A stretch of 21,044 nt of DNA from Haplomitrium mnioides (lineage: Eukaryota; Marchantiophyta; Haplomitriopsida; Calobryales), in assembly GCA_049999725.1 (NCBI GenBank), contig JBNGIS010016960.1, positions 1 to 21,044 of the forward strand, given 5' to 3'. Position 1 is the first letter of the stretch. Every line of letters starts with the position of its first letter. This document shows, one piece after another, positions 9,414-19,198 of this stretch. A program made the translations under genes and the position numbers. A model generated the notes under the pieces. It worked only from the letters and a program-made list of their open reading frames with translations. It had not been told where the DNA came from and searched no databases.

Positions 9414-12400
9414 TTACATAGCTTTCAGAAGCTCTTCATCCTCTTCCCTCAACTCACTTCCTTGATCCAGACACTCTCGCTCCAACTCGTCAATGAGTGC
9501 CTCCATCATCCTCTTATAGGTAGGCATGTAATGGTCATGAACCATAGTGCGGGACAATCGGATCTTCCCATAAAGCTTCCTGTCAGTCAAAAACAGCCCA
9601 ACCCTTTTTCTTTGAATGTCATTTTCTAAAACAGAAGCCGAATCTTCAGGAAGTGGGCATACCACATGCATCACTCTGCCAGGCGGATAAAACCTGTTAT
9701 AATCTTGGACCGGTACCTTCTCTGCCTCAGTCACAATACCAGATTCTGAGGCCGCAGAAACCAAGTTCTCTTCATCATGTGTGATCTCCCTTGATGCTGC
9801 CTCTTCCTCTTCTCGACCTAGCCTACCATCCTCTCTCTGACGCTTCAGTTCCTGCTCAAGTTGCTGCCATATGTATTCTTCTCCAAGATCCTCTCCTACA
9901 CCAGGATGATTCAAATCACTATCTTCGTCATCTTCCTGGGCATGGTCCAAATACTCATCTCCATATCCACTGTCTCCAAGAATTGAGGAAAAATCACCCT
10001 CATTTTGTTTTGGGCTTTCTGTAACCCAAAACTCTGTTTCCTGCTGATGCCCTTCTTCATCCACATGAAACTTCATGTGGAATGAACTGGGTAAGCAGTC
10101 AACTTCAGTTCTACTGATGCTGCAACTCTCTTCTACAAGCATTCCACTTTGACAGGTATCAGATTTCTCCCCAATGATTAGTGGAGGAGACACCGAGGAA
10201 CTTGAGGCAGTATCCTCAGATGTGGATGGAGCCACAGTTACAACTCTCCGGCGTGCACCCATACAGGACCAACTAGAAAGCCCAAGAGATGGCCGCGTGC
10301 GCACTACAGCTTGAGCAACATTCTGAGCTTGTCTCATCACTACCTACAAGAAGAAAGAATTAAGACATATACAAATGAGTTCCTACCATTTATCCAAAAA
10401 CTCAATCAGGAACCTACATGATTACCAACCTGCAAAACACTAGCATTCAATATATGACATAAAATTCATATATTTGAACAAATACTCCACAACACTTATA
10501 TTAGTTATGAAGTTGTGGAGACCAAAACTAACCACAACAACAATTAAATGGAAGCTGCAATAGTCTAGGAAAAACCTACACATATCACAACTGTGCACGC
10601 ATAGAGTGCAGCCTTGACTCTGTGGTGTCAGACACAAAGTTTCAGACTATTCAGCCTCATCATGTGTAGCAGTGACAAGCTGCCACAACTTCCTGCTGGT
10701 TTCGTCAGTTCCCGACAGCAGGTCCTGATCAATCGTCGTACTGAGTTTCTGCCACTTTCCGGAAGTAACGGGAAAACTCAGTCATGATGATGCCTAGCAC
10801 TCCACCAAGAATCCAACTAATCAAAATCTGTCAACTCTCAAACATCAGCTTGAGACATCATTCATTTCACTTTAGTTTGATCTTGTGAAGCAAACATCCA
10901 AGAGCATAACTCCCAGAGAGGTCTGCTGAAAGGTTAGTGATTGGGGCCTTCTGCACCCTGAAAATAGCACATGAAGCGCATCACTGGTGACTACTTGGAT
11001 GCAGAACATCCGCTAAAGTCACTGAATATATTAGTTATGAAGTTGTGGAGAGCGAAACTAACCACAACAACAATTAAATGGAAGCTGCAATAGTCTAGGA
11101 AAAACCTACACATATCACAACTGTGCACACATAGAGTGCAGCCTGGACAATGTGGTGTCAGACACAAAGTTCCAGACTATTCAGACTTATATGCGGAACA
11201 TTAAACAGAAACTGTCAGCACTATGTCACAAGGCATCTCAGTTCTTATACTTCCACCCTCAGTTTTTCAAAAGGTATGCAATCTACCATCATCTATATAC
11301 TACATGAGGTACCAAGCAGTGAGTGATTTTGAAGTATACATCCTTATAAGTATTTTAAAAACTCCATACTTAGAAACTCACCTAGCCAACCAAATAGTTA
11401 ATCAACTTAATTTGAACTGAAGAATGAAAAGATTATGGTACCTACCCATGAAAAATAAAAAGAGAATAGAATGGAACAGAATTGAAGTGATTAAAGTCCC
11501 AAACCAGCCTGAAAGCGATGGAGAGAACAGTGGTGACGCACATAGAGTTTGTCATGCACTCACCATAGCCCCTAGATGCGCATACAGAGTTTGATGGTAT
11601 CCAGGCATTAGAGCAACATATAAAGTTCAGTCTTGACCTTGGGGAGTCAATCACAAACTCCAAAAGGAAAAGAATGGATTTAGCAGTAGGTAAGACAGAT
11701 ATAAAACAAGTGATCTACCTGTGTACCAGACGAAACAGGCCGCCAAATAGCTCCTGCACTTGCAACACTTGATTGTGCTGCCTTAGCAACTGTCAGTGAA
11801 GAGTAGGGCGGCAAAGATGCCCTTGACATGCTTGCAATGGAAGATAATCTACTACCCAAAGCTGATGCCGAACGAAATACTGTACTGAGAATTCGAGTGC
11901 GTTCGATCTGCTCACGGAAGTCATTGATCCAAGCAGATGCAGTGACCTGTCAACATACAAAAAGCAGTCACTATAACTGGGAATGCATGCCAAGAATCTT
12001 CACTCATTTGGACATTTTCAACACAAGCACAGATAGGAGAAATCTTTGCAAGGAACTGACATTCAAAATGACTGATTGACTCCAAACAGTGACAGGTAAA
12101 AGTATTCCAGATACATTCATTGCATTACAAAAGACACGTCCCCCCGAGTTTAAAAAGCAGCTCACCTCAGCACGAAGGTCATCAACTGAAGCTGCAGAAA
12201 AGGTAGGAACTAGGTCGGAGCCATTTATCACAGACGTTACAAAAGGAAGCCCTGATTCGGCAAGCTCCCAGGTCATGCATGCAGCTGCAGGACAGTCACA
12301 ACATTAGTTTTATGTTACGGAATTAAAAAAGCAAAGCTTTTCAAATCACACTGGTTCATTAATTAATGATATGTGGCAATCCAGGATAACAATCATATTC

Positions 12401-15162
12401 TTCATGCCATTAATACCTGGAGCAAATGCAACACAATGAGTTGACTGAAATTCTCCACGTTCTCTCAGAATGTATGTCAGCAGAGCAGCTGTTCCCCCTC
12501 CAAGGGAATGTCCTACAACCTGCCAATTGACAGGCTGTGTAAGTGTGAAACTAAGTTGACTTTCTCAGGTATCCAATCACGGGAAATGGAACAATAGGTA
12601 AGTCACCTTGATGTCATATGACGGATGATCCATCAGAGCCTGCAAGAGTCGAGGGGTGGCCAACTGTGCAATCCACCTAGCAGCAGCTACCATACCACAA
12701 TGGGCATATCCCAAAACCAAATTCTTCACACCCCCTTCATCCAAGACAGCATGGTGAAATGGCACAACGGCACCAGTGACTGCAGTTAAAGTATCTTTCA
12801 CGCTATGTGTTCCTCGAATTAGGAGTAGGATGCAATGTGAAGTGTCATCCACTAGTACTGTAAATGCTGGCTTCAGGAGCTGCAGCATCATCAGCATAAA
12901 CAACGTATTAGGCTGAATCCACCAGCGGCCCACCTTATATCACCACTACATTTGAAGCAAGGCAATAGTTCCTGGCTCTTTCATAGCTATTTCTCAAACA
13001 GGGCCTTCAAGGTGATAACTCAAGACAAAAAAATATCCACTGTGGTCTCCATATATTTGATGGAAGCTGATAATCGTGATATTTGCATAATCAATGTTTC
13101 AAAGTTTGAGGTATCACACTCAACAGTTGAAACATATGAAGATAACCATATGGAAGTTGCAACAGTCTAGGAAAAGCTACATGCATCACAACTACAACTG
13201 TAACACAAGGTAATGTCAGTCACAAAGTTTCAGCTAAACCAGCCTCATTATGTATGGCAGTGGCAAGCTGCCACAACTCCCCGCTGGAGTCATCAGCAGC
13301 TCTAAATAGTGTACAAATATCATGCTCCAATAATGGAGCACAACATTATTCTACATGAATTTGTAGCGTGCTTCTCCCACTTTCTGGAAGTACCCAGAAA
13401 CTCGCTATGATGTGAATAGAGTACATATTATACTGCTGGGGCAACTACAAAAGCATAACAAGAGAATGAGCAGCTGAGTATAAATGAATCAACGCATTTT
13501 AACGTCTATGGGCCCTGAGGGCCAATGGGACCAAAAGAGTACAAAGCTGGGAGCTGCAGGAAGGGGAGTTCATCAGTTGACAAAACAGTTGAGGTAGCTG
13601 GACACAAAAACAAGAAGAAATGAGCAAATGAATGCAAAAGCAAGACAAAACAAAAGCAATCAGAGCAGAGTTGGACGTACCCCAGCTTTTCCTTCCTGAA
13701 GATACACATTACCATTTGTATACCCTGTCACTTCCAAGAACATAGGGAACGGCTTCTTGGAAAAGTGCATGCAGACAGTTAACAATCTCATTAACTCTCT
13801 CAATTCTGCTACAACACCAGGTCCTCTCAATTGTGTGCTGACTTCCCCTGCATAAACTGCGGCTACATGTTGATGGCCCTGCACATATAAAAGCCGACTA
13901 CATTATATCCACATATCACGGCACATTCATAAAATCCTTATAAGTAAGAAGAAATCCATACGGACAGGCTTGGTAACTTCCTACTTGCAATCACACCATA
14001 TCGAAATAAGGAACTGTTCCCAAGAGTAGCTTTGTGTTTTGTTTCATTGCAGTCATGTACAAACGACAAATGAATCTACTTGTCACAACAATTGGTTCAA
14101 TCTAACATGTCTTAGCCATCATGTAAGATTAACTTCAGACAAGCCATCAGAATAGGGGGTGCAGATATTCCAATAATAAAACGGTTCAGCGCTTGGATTA
14201 GGTTTTGCTAAATGATAACAAACAATGCCCAATAATTTATGAAGGAACTAATTTATCTCGCAATAAAGTCCTCAGCTCTCCGAGATCATAAGTTATAATT
14301 CTCAATACAAGCAGTCCCATGTGGGATTCATGACCCAAGCAACTCTCTAATTCACTGCAAAGGAACTAGTGGCCATGTTCTAGTTGTGCCCTGCCCAAGC
14401 AACTCTTACTTATCCGGAAAGGACAGAATTAACGAAACAAGCTGACTATCTTTTTAAGTTGTCACTGCTACGTCTGCAGGACTCCGCGTGTATAACAGAT
14501 AAGCTTCCAAATTCTCTCTAAGGTGCAATAATTCAGTCACAACTTTGACAAGAATTCAGTCTGAATATGAAGCAATACAGAAAACAATACCTACAGAATA
14601 CGATATTGTGGGCTGGGAATTCAATTCAAATGAGTAGAATTTCATTACCCACTGAACAGGACAGAAGGTAATTGAAAGTCCCAAACCGGCGGTTTCCCAT
14701 AAGGGACTCTCAATACATCGCGCGAGGAAGAATCGCAAACAACAAGAACTTGCCAAAAAAGAAAAAGAAACTGTGATATAAAGGGGCAAGACAGAGGGAG
14801 GCATGCTTTTATACCTGCCGTCTAAGAAGAAAATTGATCCCGAATGCCAAATCTCCAATCGGCCACTTTCCAAGCGTCTCCGAATAAGTAAACCGCAGCG
14901 TTTCGGAGAGCGTGGAAAGTGCTTCATACCATGTAGACGGTGCTCTTGACGGTTTAGGAATTACAACTCTTCTTCTACTAATGTCTTTAGGTCCATCTGA
15001 CTCTCTTTGTTTTCCATGTGATGAACCGTCTTCAGAAAAATCAGAGGTGGACCGATTAGTCCACATCCCGAATGCAGTTCCCCACCCTGTGTAGTACAGC
15101 ACAACTGCCGCTCCTGCCGCTCCTGCCATTGCTGCAGTTGCCATGCCGGGAACTCTGCTCAT
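9414..15162 (-). CDS. Class-3 (DAG-lipase-like) alpha/beta hydrolase, seven exons, intact
   Basis: Predicted acylglycerol lipase. Exons on the minus strand are 15162-14815, 13878-13681, 12879-12607, 12519-12417, 12284-12166, 11946-11719 and 10343-9414 (TAA at 9416-9414). Every intron is GT-AG, all phases join, and about 732 residues result with no stop. Visible parts: a short hydrophobic Ala-rich N-terminus (about 8-24); a Lipase3 N-terminal-type region (about 95-182, with SETLGKWPIGDLAFG); IRGTHS at 203-208; the nucleophile elbow GHSLGGG with Ser278; SDLVP with the likely acid Asp331; and PPGRVMHVV with the likely catalytic His649 in the last exon. Residues about 435-640 form a Ser-rich then acidic linker. 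The layout matches the plant family of At4g16070, annotated as lipase class 3 or calmodulin-binding heat-shock protein; this protein is somewhat longer, mainly in the linker. The start at 15162 was chosen because the following MATAAMAG stretch resembles family N-termini; ATG 15144 (residue 7) is a close alternative. Substrate and location are inferred from the family only. Confidence 0.92.
10498..10863 (+). repeat. Dispersed intronic repeat family 1, copy A
   Basis: About 366 bp, from ATATTAGTTATGAAGTTGTGG to the CATCAGCTTGAGACATCATT block. Marker blocks are GGAAGCTGCAATAGTCTAGG, AGAGTGCAGCC, GTGGTGTCAGACACAAAGTT, GACAAGCTGCCACAACTTCC and CTAGCACTCCACCAAGAATC. It carries two inverted-repeat motifs (10692-10722 and 10741-10781). 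No ORF and no poly-A tail are seen; the class (SINE, MITE or other) is not decided. Confidence 0.85.
11028..11185 (+). repeat. Dispersed intronic repeat family 1, copy B (truncated)
   Basis: Nearly identical to the first 160 bases of copy A, including its left end, then stops after CAGACTATTCAG. The hairpin half is missing. Confidence 0.88.
11335..11670 (+). repeat. Dispersed repeat family 2, copy 1 (in lipase intron 6)
   Basis: Partner of 20535-20850 with the same block order. It contains tandem variants of a short motif (CATAGAGTTTGTCATGCACTCACC, then CATACAGAGTTTG). No terminal inverted repeats or coding content seen. Confidence 0.65.
12880..13680 (-). other. Lipase intron 2 (801 bp), carrying a dispersed repeat copy
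   Basis: The donor is GGG|GTACGT at 13681/13680 and the acceptor CTGCAG before CTC at 12879, phase 0. The intron contains the most divergent copy of the intronic repeat (about 13126-13412). The rest has no recognisable content. Confidence 0.85.
13126..13412 (+). repeat. Dispersed intronic repeat family 1, copy C (divergent)
   Basis: Aligns to copy A over GGAAGTTGCAACAGTCTAGG, the CACAAAGTTTCAG block, GGCAAGCTGCCACAACTCC and TTTCTGGAAGTA. It has insertions and a lower identity, so it is probably an older copy. It lies in lipase intron 2. Confidence 0.75.
13879..14814 (-). other. Lipase intron 1 (936 bp)
   Basis: The donor follows the CAG codon at 14817-14815 (CAG|GTATAA). The acceptor is TGTGCAG before GGC at 13878. 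The intron is phase 0. I see no coding domain or clear repeat copy in it; open frames here are chance. Confidence 0.85.
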
Positions 15163-17005
15163 CAAACTAGACTTTCCGCGGTTCCACACAGTAACCTCAA
15201 CATGGGTCTGAGATGCGTTCAACCTGCAACGTGACGACAATAACCCAAAAAAAAAACATAAGAGATCACGATTGCAATAACATCTGGCTCGGCAGAACAT
15301 TCGAAGAGCATAACGTTATGTTGACAACAATCACCTTCCTCAATGTAAATACTAATTCGTTTCAGTCGATAGAAATTTTCTTGCATGCCTTGTACCCACA
15401 AACTTTTACGTTCAAAACACTCGTACACTCTCCAACATTTTCCTCGATCATCCTTTCTGCACCAAAACACCAACGCCCCACTCAAAAGCCTTGTAGGGTT
15501 CCATTAGACAGCTTCCTGTTTACGCCATTTTCTACTTCGCAACCACTCACGCCAACACATCCATGGAAGCAAACCCCTGCTCCTTCTCAATCAGCCAGAG
15601 GGGTTTTAGTGCCGATTCAACTTGCACGTCTTTCACAAACACTTCACTAAAATGGTCGGTTAGCATCCCTCTAACGTCGTTCCAATCCAAGCACCACAAA
15701 TCTTCACACACTTTCTATATTGGATCTTCCATGAATGCGTGTGCAATTTGCATGGAAGCCTGAGAATACTTCCCGAGTTTTTGGTCTCCTTAAAAACCGT
15801 AGACTCTCGTCTTTTCCTGCAGTAGGTGAACCATAGCTGCTACGCCTAAGTAGGTCTCAATCTTTACCACACGGGAAGAAAAAAAAGAAAAAGAAGCAAA
15901 TCACAGCTTCTTCACTTACAGAAGGCAAGCACTTGCTAGCGGAAATCCAAAGCAGTGATCAAAGAGTTATGCCTCTTCTCTCTTACCTTAAGAAGCGCAC
16001 CTTTAGCCTTTGCCGAATCGTTATTGTTTAACAAACCCGAATTTATGTCCGTGTCCACATTAGCTTCCTACGAGCTTTTTGACTTCTAATATAAATGCGC
16101 CAGTAAAAACCATCTGATAACAGTGGACCCAATTTGGGAAACAGACATCACTGCTGCATTTCCGACTCAAGCACTGTTGTTGGGTGTCAACATGTGCATG
16201 TGAGCATTCATGGAATTCAGGGAAAGGAATGGATAAAAAAAGAGGGAAGGAAAGGCTTACTACTCTTTCAGAAAAAGCTACTTTCTTTGTCGAATACGAG
16301 CTTCCATTCCGGCGGAGGCAGCACGATGTTTAAGGTGCTCTAAATTTAACCCACAAATCCAAACGTCGGCTTTGTTTAACGCGGATTTGAACACGTCTTT
16401 CAATCGTGCATTACTGTAGTCCACTCGCGCACGACAGTTTTGAATTTCGCACTTGGAATGTTTGCGTCTCCATGAATTCTCAGATTAAACCCAGTTTCGT
16501 AAAGTGTCGCTTCGGAACCGTCCTCGAGCTACGCGTCGACAGCAGAGAGGTGTGTACATTGACTAAATGTATGATTACTATTCCCCGTAGATAAATGCCC
16601 TCGCAATCCATGTCACCGAGAATTGGGTCCTGCAGAAGCGCCCAGGATCAGAAGAGACTTAACGAGTACGCCGAGAGACCAATCATTCAGAAACATCCAT
16701 ATTTATTACTTCTTGATCAGGTTCGTTATGAACCTGACACGTATCAGAACCTCAAAGGTATCATTTACTTTATTTTACCTTCTACCACAGACGAAAATTG
16801 CTTTAAAAGAAAGCACCATGCTAGTCTGCTTCAGCTCTATTCGACCCCAAATGTCTACTTGGAGTCTAATTTCAGTTGGGATTCCCATAGAACACCTAAT
16901 CTGCTTATTTCCATCCTAGACACGTATGCATCTGTAAACCAAACACACAATTGTTCCTGCCAGAAAAAATCTTAGCAACACACGGATGCAATTCTGAGGA
17001 ACGTC
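15163..17005. other. Intergenic region between the FREE1-like remnant and the lipase gene
   Basis: This 1.8-kb stretch separates the stop of the FREE1-like remnant from the lipase start codon (both genes on the minus strand). It should hold the lipase promoter and 5' UTR. No unambiguous TATA box was identified. A possible 5'-UTR splice acceptor (GTTGCAG|GTTGAA) lies near 15225, and a heat-shock-element-like string at 15294-15308. The open frames here show no recognisable domain. Confidence 0.55.
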
Positions 17006-17083
17006 CTAATTCTCAGTAACAAGGAACGGGTGTTGGCAAACTCCACACTCCACATTCTTTGTCCCAAACTTTGGAACTTGTAC

Positions 17084-17586
17084 CTGGAAAATACCAGTGA
17101 AAATTTAGGCAGACTCACCAAGTTCAACAAACCCCAACAACCCACCCATGCGATCAACTTGCAATATAGTTATGAAGAGGTAGGGAGTAAACCTAACCAC
17201 AAAAACGAATAAATAGAAGCTGCAACAGTCTAGGAAAAACCTACACACATCACTACTAAGCAGCACAAGTAGAGTGCAGCCTTTACAATGTGGTGTCAGA
17301 CAAAAAGTTTCAAACTAATCAGCCTCATCATGTGTAGGAGTGACAAGCTGCCACAACTTCCTGCAGGTTTTGTCAGTTCCTGACTGCAGGTTCAGATCAG
17401 ATAAATCTTAGTGCTGAGTTTCTGTCACTTTACGTAAATGACGGGAAAACTCAGTCATGATGATGACTAGCACTCCACCAAGAACCCAAACTTGCAATAG
17501 GCTGTTCTATAGTCTCTAATACACTAGTGGTGCACAAAGACTTTATGTTCAGCTTGAGAGGCATTGTGGAGTAATGGAAGATTTAC
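17084..17586 (-). other. FREE1-like last intron (503 bp), holding repeat copy D
   Basis: The donor is CTTCAG|GTAAAT at 17587/17586 and the acceptor TTTTCCAG before GTA at 17083, phase 0. Repeat copy D (17164-17489) fills two thirds of it. Confidence 0.8.
17164..17489 (+). repeat. Dispersed intronic repeat family 1, copy D
   Basis: Shares all marker blocks with copy A, from ATATAGTTATGAAG to CTCCACCAAGAACCCAA. It differs at both arms of two inverted-repeat motifs in a way that keeps the pairing (17360-17390 and 17430-17437). Confidence 0.85.
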
Positions 17587-17795
17587 CTGAAGATGAGCAG
17601 TACAGGTGGGGCAAGCTACCTCTCGCATCTGCCCTTGTCCCTCAGCTGACAGAATATTAGTAGGCCAGAGATGAGGAGGGCCTTGAAAAGATACTGCGCT
17701 ACCAAAATCAACCCCTGGCTTCTCAGTCACCTGCACGTTACCACTCGCCCCAAAGTCAGCTCCACAAGCAGGGCAGTGGGTGCTGCTGCCCATCA

Positions 17796-18196
17796 CTAGA
17801 GAGATAGTATATATAGCTATGAAGCTGTGGAAAGTAAAACTAACCGCAAAAACAAATAAATGGAAGCTGCAATAGTCTAGGAAAAACCTACACACATCAC
17901 AACTGTGCAACACATAGAGTGCAGCCTTCACAATGTGGTGTCAGACACAAAGTTTCGAACTATTCAGCCTAATCATGTGTAGCAGTGATAAGCTGCCACA
18001 ACTTCCTGCTGGTTTCATCAGTTCCTGACAGCAGGTCCTGATCAATCTTCATACTGAGTTTCTGCAACTTTCCGGAAGTAACAGGAAAACTCAGTCATGA
18101 TGATGCCTAGCACTCCACCAAGAATCCAAAATCAAAAATATGTCAACTCTCAAGCATCAGCTTGCAACATCATTAGAGTGATAGTACTACATTTAC
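17796..18196 (-). other. FREE1-like intron holding repeat copy E
   Basis: The donor is TGTG|GTAAAT at 18197/18196 and the acceptor CTCTCTAG before TG at 17795; the intron is phase 1. Nearly all of it is a copy of repeat family 1 (17811-18173), whose edge sits about 15 nt from the 3' splice site. Confidence 0.8.
17811..18173 (+). repeat. Dispersed intronic repeat family 1, copy E
   Basis: Full-length copy, closest to copy A, ending in the CATCAGCTTGCAACATCATT block. It lies in a FREE1-like intron, with its left edge about 15 nt from a 3' splice acceptor. Confidence 0.87.
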
Positions 18197-18290
18197 CACA
18201 GTTGAGCCCTGATGCTTGTCCAGAACTCCCAACCTCACTATGGGTCCTGCTCACGTTAAGCTTCTGGACTGCATTTCTTTCTAGCTCTTC

Positions 18291-19198
18291 CTGTTCAAAA
18301 GGCCACAAGCATGTAATCATTATAGTAACAAGAAACTATTAATCACTCCAAATTGACACATGCAGACTAATCCTTACGAAAACAATGGTGGTATTGTGTT
18401 GGAAAGTATTGAAATGGGTTGTGCTTTAGCAATCCTAACAAATGATGGAAAATAAATGGGAACCCATAGCCTATTATCACTACGTGCCTTATGCATTGTG
18501 GCTATGAAATGTGTCCCCATGGAATCTCTCATGGCCGAAAATTGGTCTGCATCACCAAACCTATATTCTGGCCCAGCAATTCCTTTGACACAAAGATTGC
18601 TCCTTTGAAGGAATAGGAAAGTTTTCAACACTGCCAGGGGAATCATCTTAACAATCAAGCTTGTAGGGAATATGAAATCCCTATGAAAGGAACTCACTGA
18701 ATTTTTTAGCAGTCGACCACACAATCTGCATATTGACTGTAAGAATACCCTAATTTGTCTGTTCAACAGGCAAGAACTTTACCTTAGTTCAACTTTTCTA
18801 CCTAAGGGCCAAAAAGGTCAGGAATGCCCTTGTTAGAATGACGGTTGAGGAACCTACTTAAGTAGTTTGAGTACAGTCAACTGCAAGGATCCCTGTGAAA
18901 GTGTTTTCATGTCAAAAAAGGGTCTGTGAAGACCCTAGAGAAGCGATTAAAATTCCAATGGCACACACAACAGAGACATGTGGACTTCTGGCTACTACCT
19001 TTTCCAAAGCATGTATGATGGGATTAACTTCAGCTGAATATCCTTGAGCTTGAGGTCCAGGACTTTGTGTGCAGTAAGTAGGAGAAATCCTAATATCTGG
19101 CAATGATAGATGAATACAGAAAGGTAGAAAATGAAACTTTTTAAGTGTATAAGGGGTTAATACAATTTCATAGAATGCATTTCTACTAAGATCCCAAC
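18291..19198 (-). other. FREE1-like intron (908 bp) with unexplained open stretches
   Basis: The donor is CTCCAG|GTTGGG at 19199/19198 and the acceptor TTGAACAG before GAA at 18290, phase 0. Inside are a splice-site-bounded open stretch at about 19100-19007 and a 130-codon open frame at 18766-18374. Neither resembles a family I know, and neither fits the reading phase of the flanking exons. Confidence 0.65.

Larger units (their letters stand above)
10344..11718 (-). other. Lipase intron 6 (1375 bp), the repeat-rich intron
   Basis: The donor is CAG|GTAGAT at 11719/11718 and the acceptor TTGTAG before GTA at 10343. It is the longest intron of the gene. It holds two copies of repeat family 1 (10498-10863 and 11028-11185) and one copy of repeat family 2 (about 11335-11670). 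The extra length of this intron is largely accounted for by these insertions. Introns 3, 4 and 5 of the same gene are only 87, 132 and 219 bp. Confidence 0.85.

Noticed and set aside
13506-13715. Open frame ending in a collagen-like GPIGPQGP
   Set aside because: It starts as an out-of-frame shadow at the exon 2 edge and runs through intron 2, with no domain.
15163-15300. Upstream ATG at 15300 as the lipase start
   Set aside because: The added 46 residues are Cys-rich, unlike the family. They cross a plausible 5'-UTR splice acceptor, and the conserved N-terminus starts at 15162 or 15144.
15213-15650. 145-codon plus-strand open frame as a gene
   Set aside because: It overlaps the lipase 5' region on the opposite strand, has no domain and looks compositional.
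17791-17818. TATA-like TATATATA and ATG at 17793 as a promoter and start of a small zinc-finger gene
   Set aside because: CTCTCTAG at 17796 is a good acceptor in the right phase for the exon at 18290-18197, so the ATG is an internal Met and the TATA string is at the repeat edge.
17794-17931. N-terminal extension of the open frame upstream of the CPACG exon
   Set aside because: It is the translation of repeat copy E and the intron, not conserved coding sequence.
18374-18766. 130-codon open frame on the minus strand
   Set aside because: It resembles no family I recognise and sits in an intron. It could be a piece of a decayed element, but nothing supports a gene call.
19007-19103. Splice-site-bounded open stretch (IRISPTYCTQSPG...HALEK) as an extra FREE1-like exon
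   Set aside because: Its acceptor phase does not join the DLAKKLQ exon. The DLAKKLQ to EELERN junction is in phase without it and matches the family.
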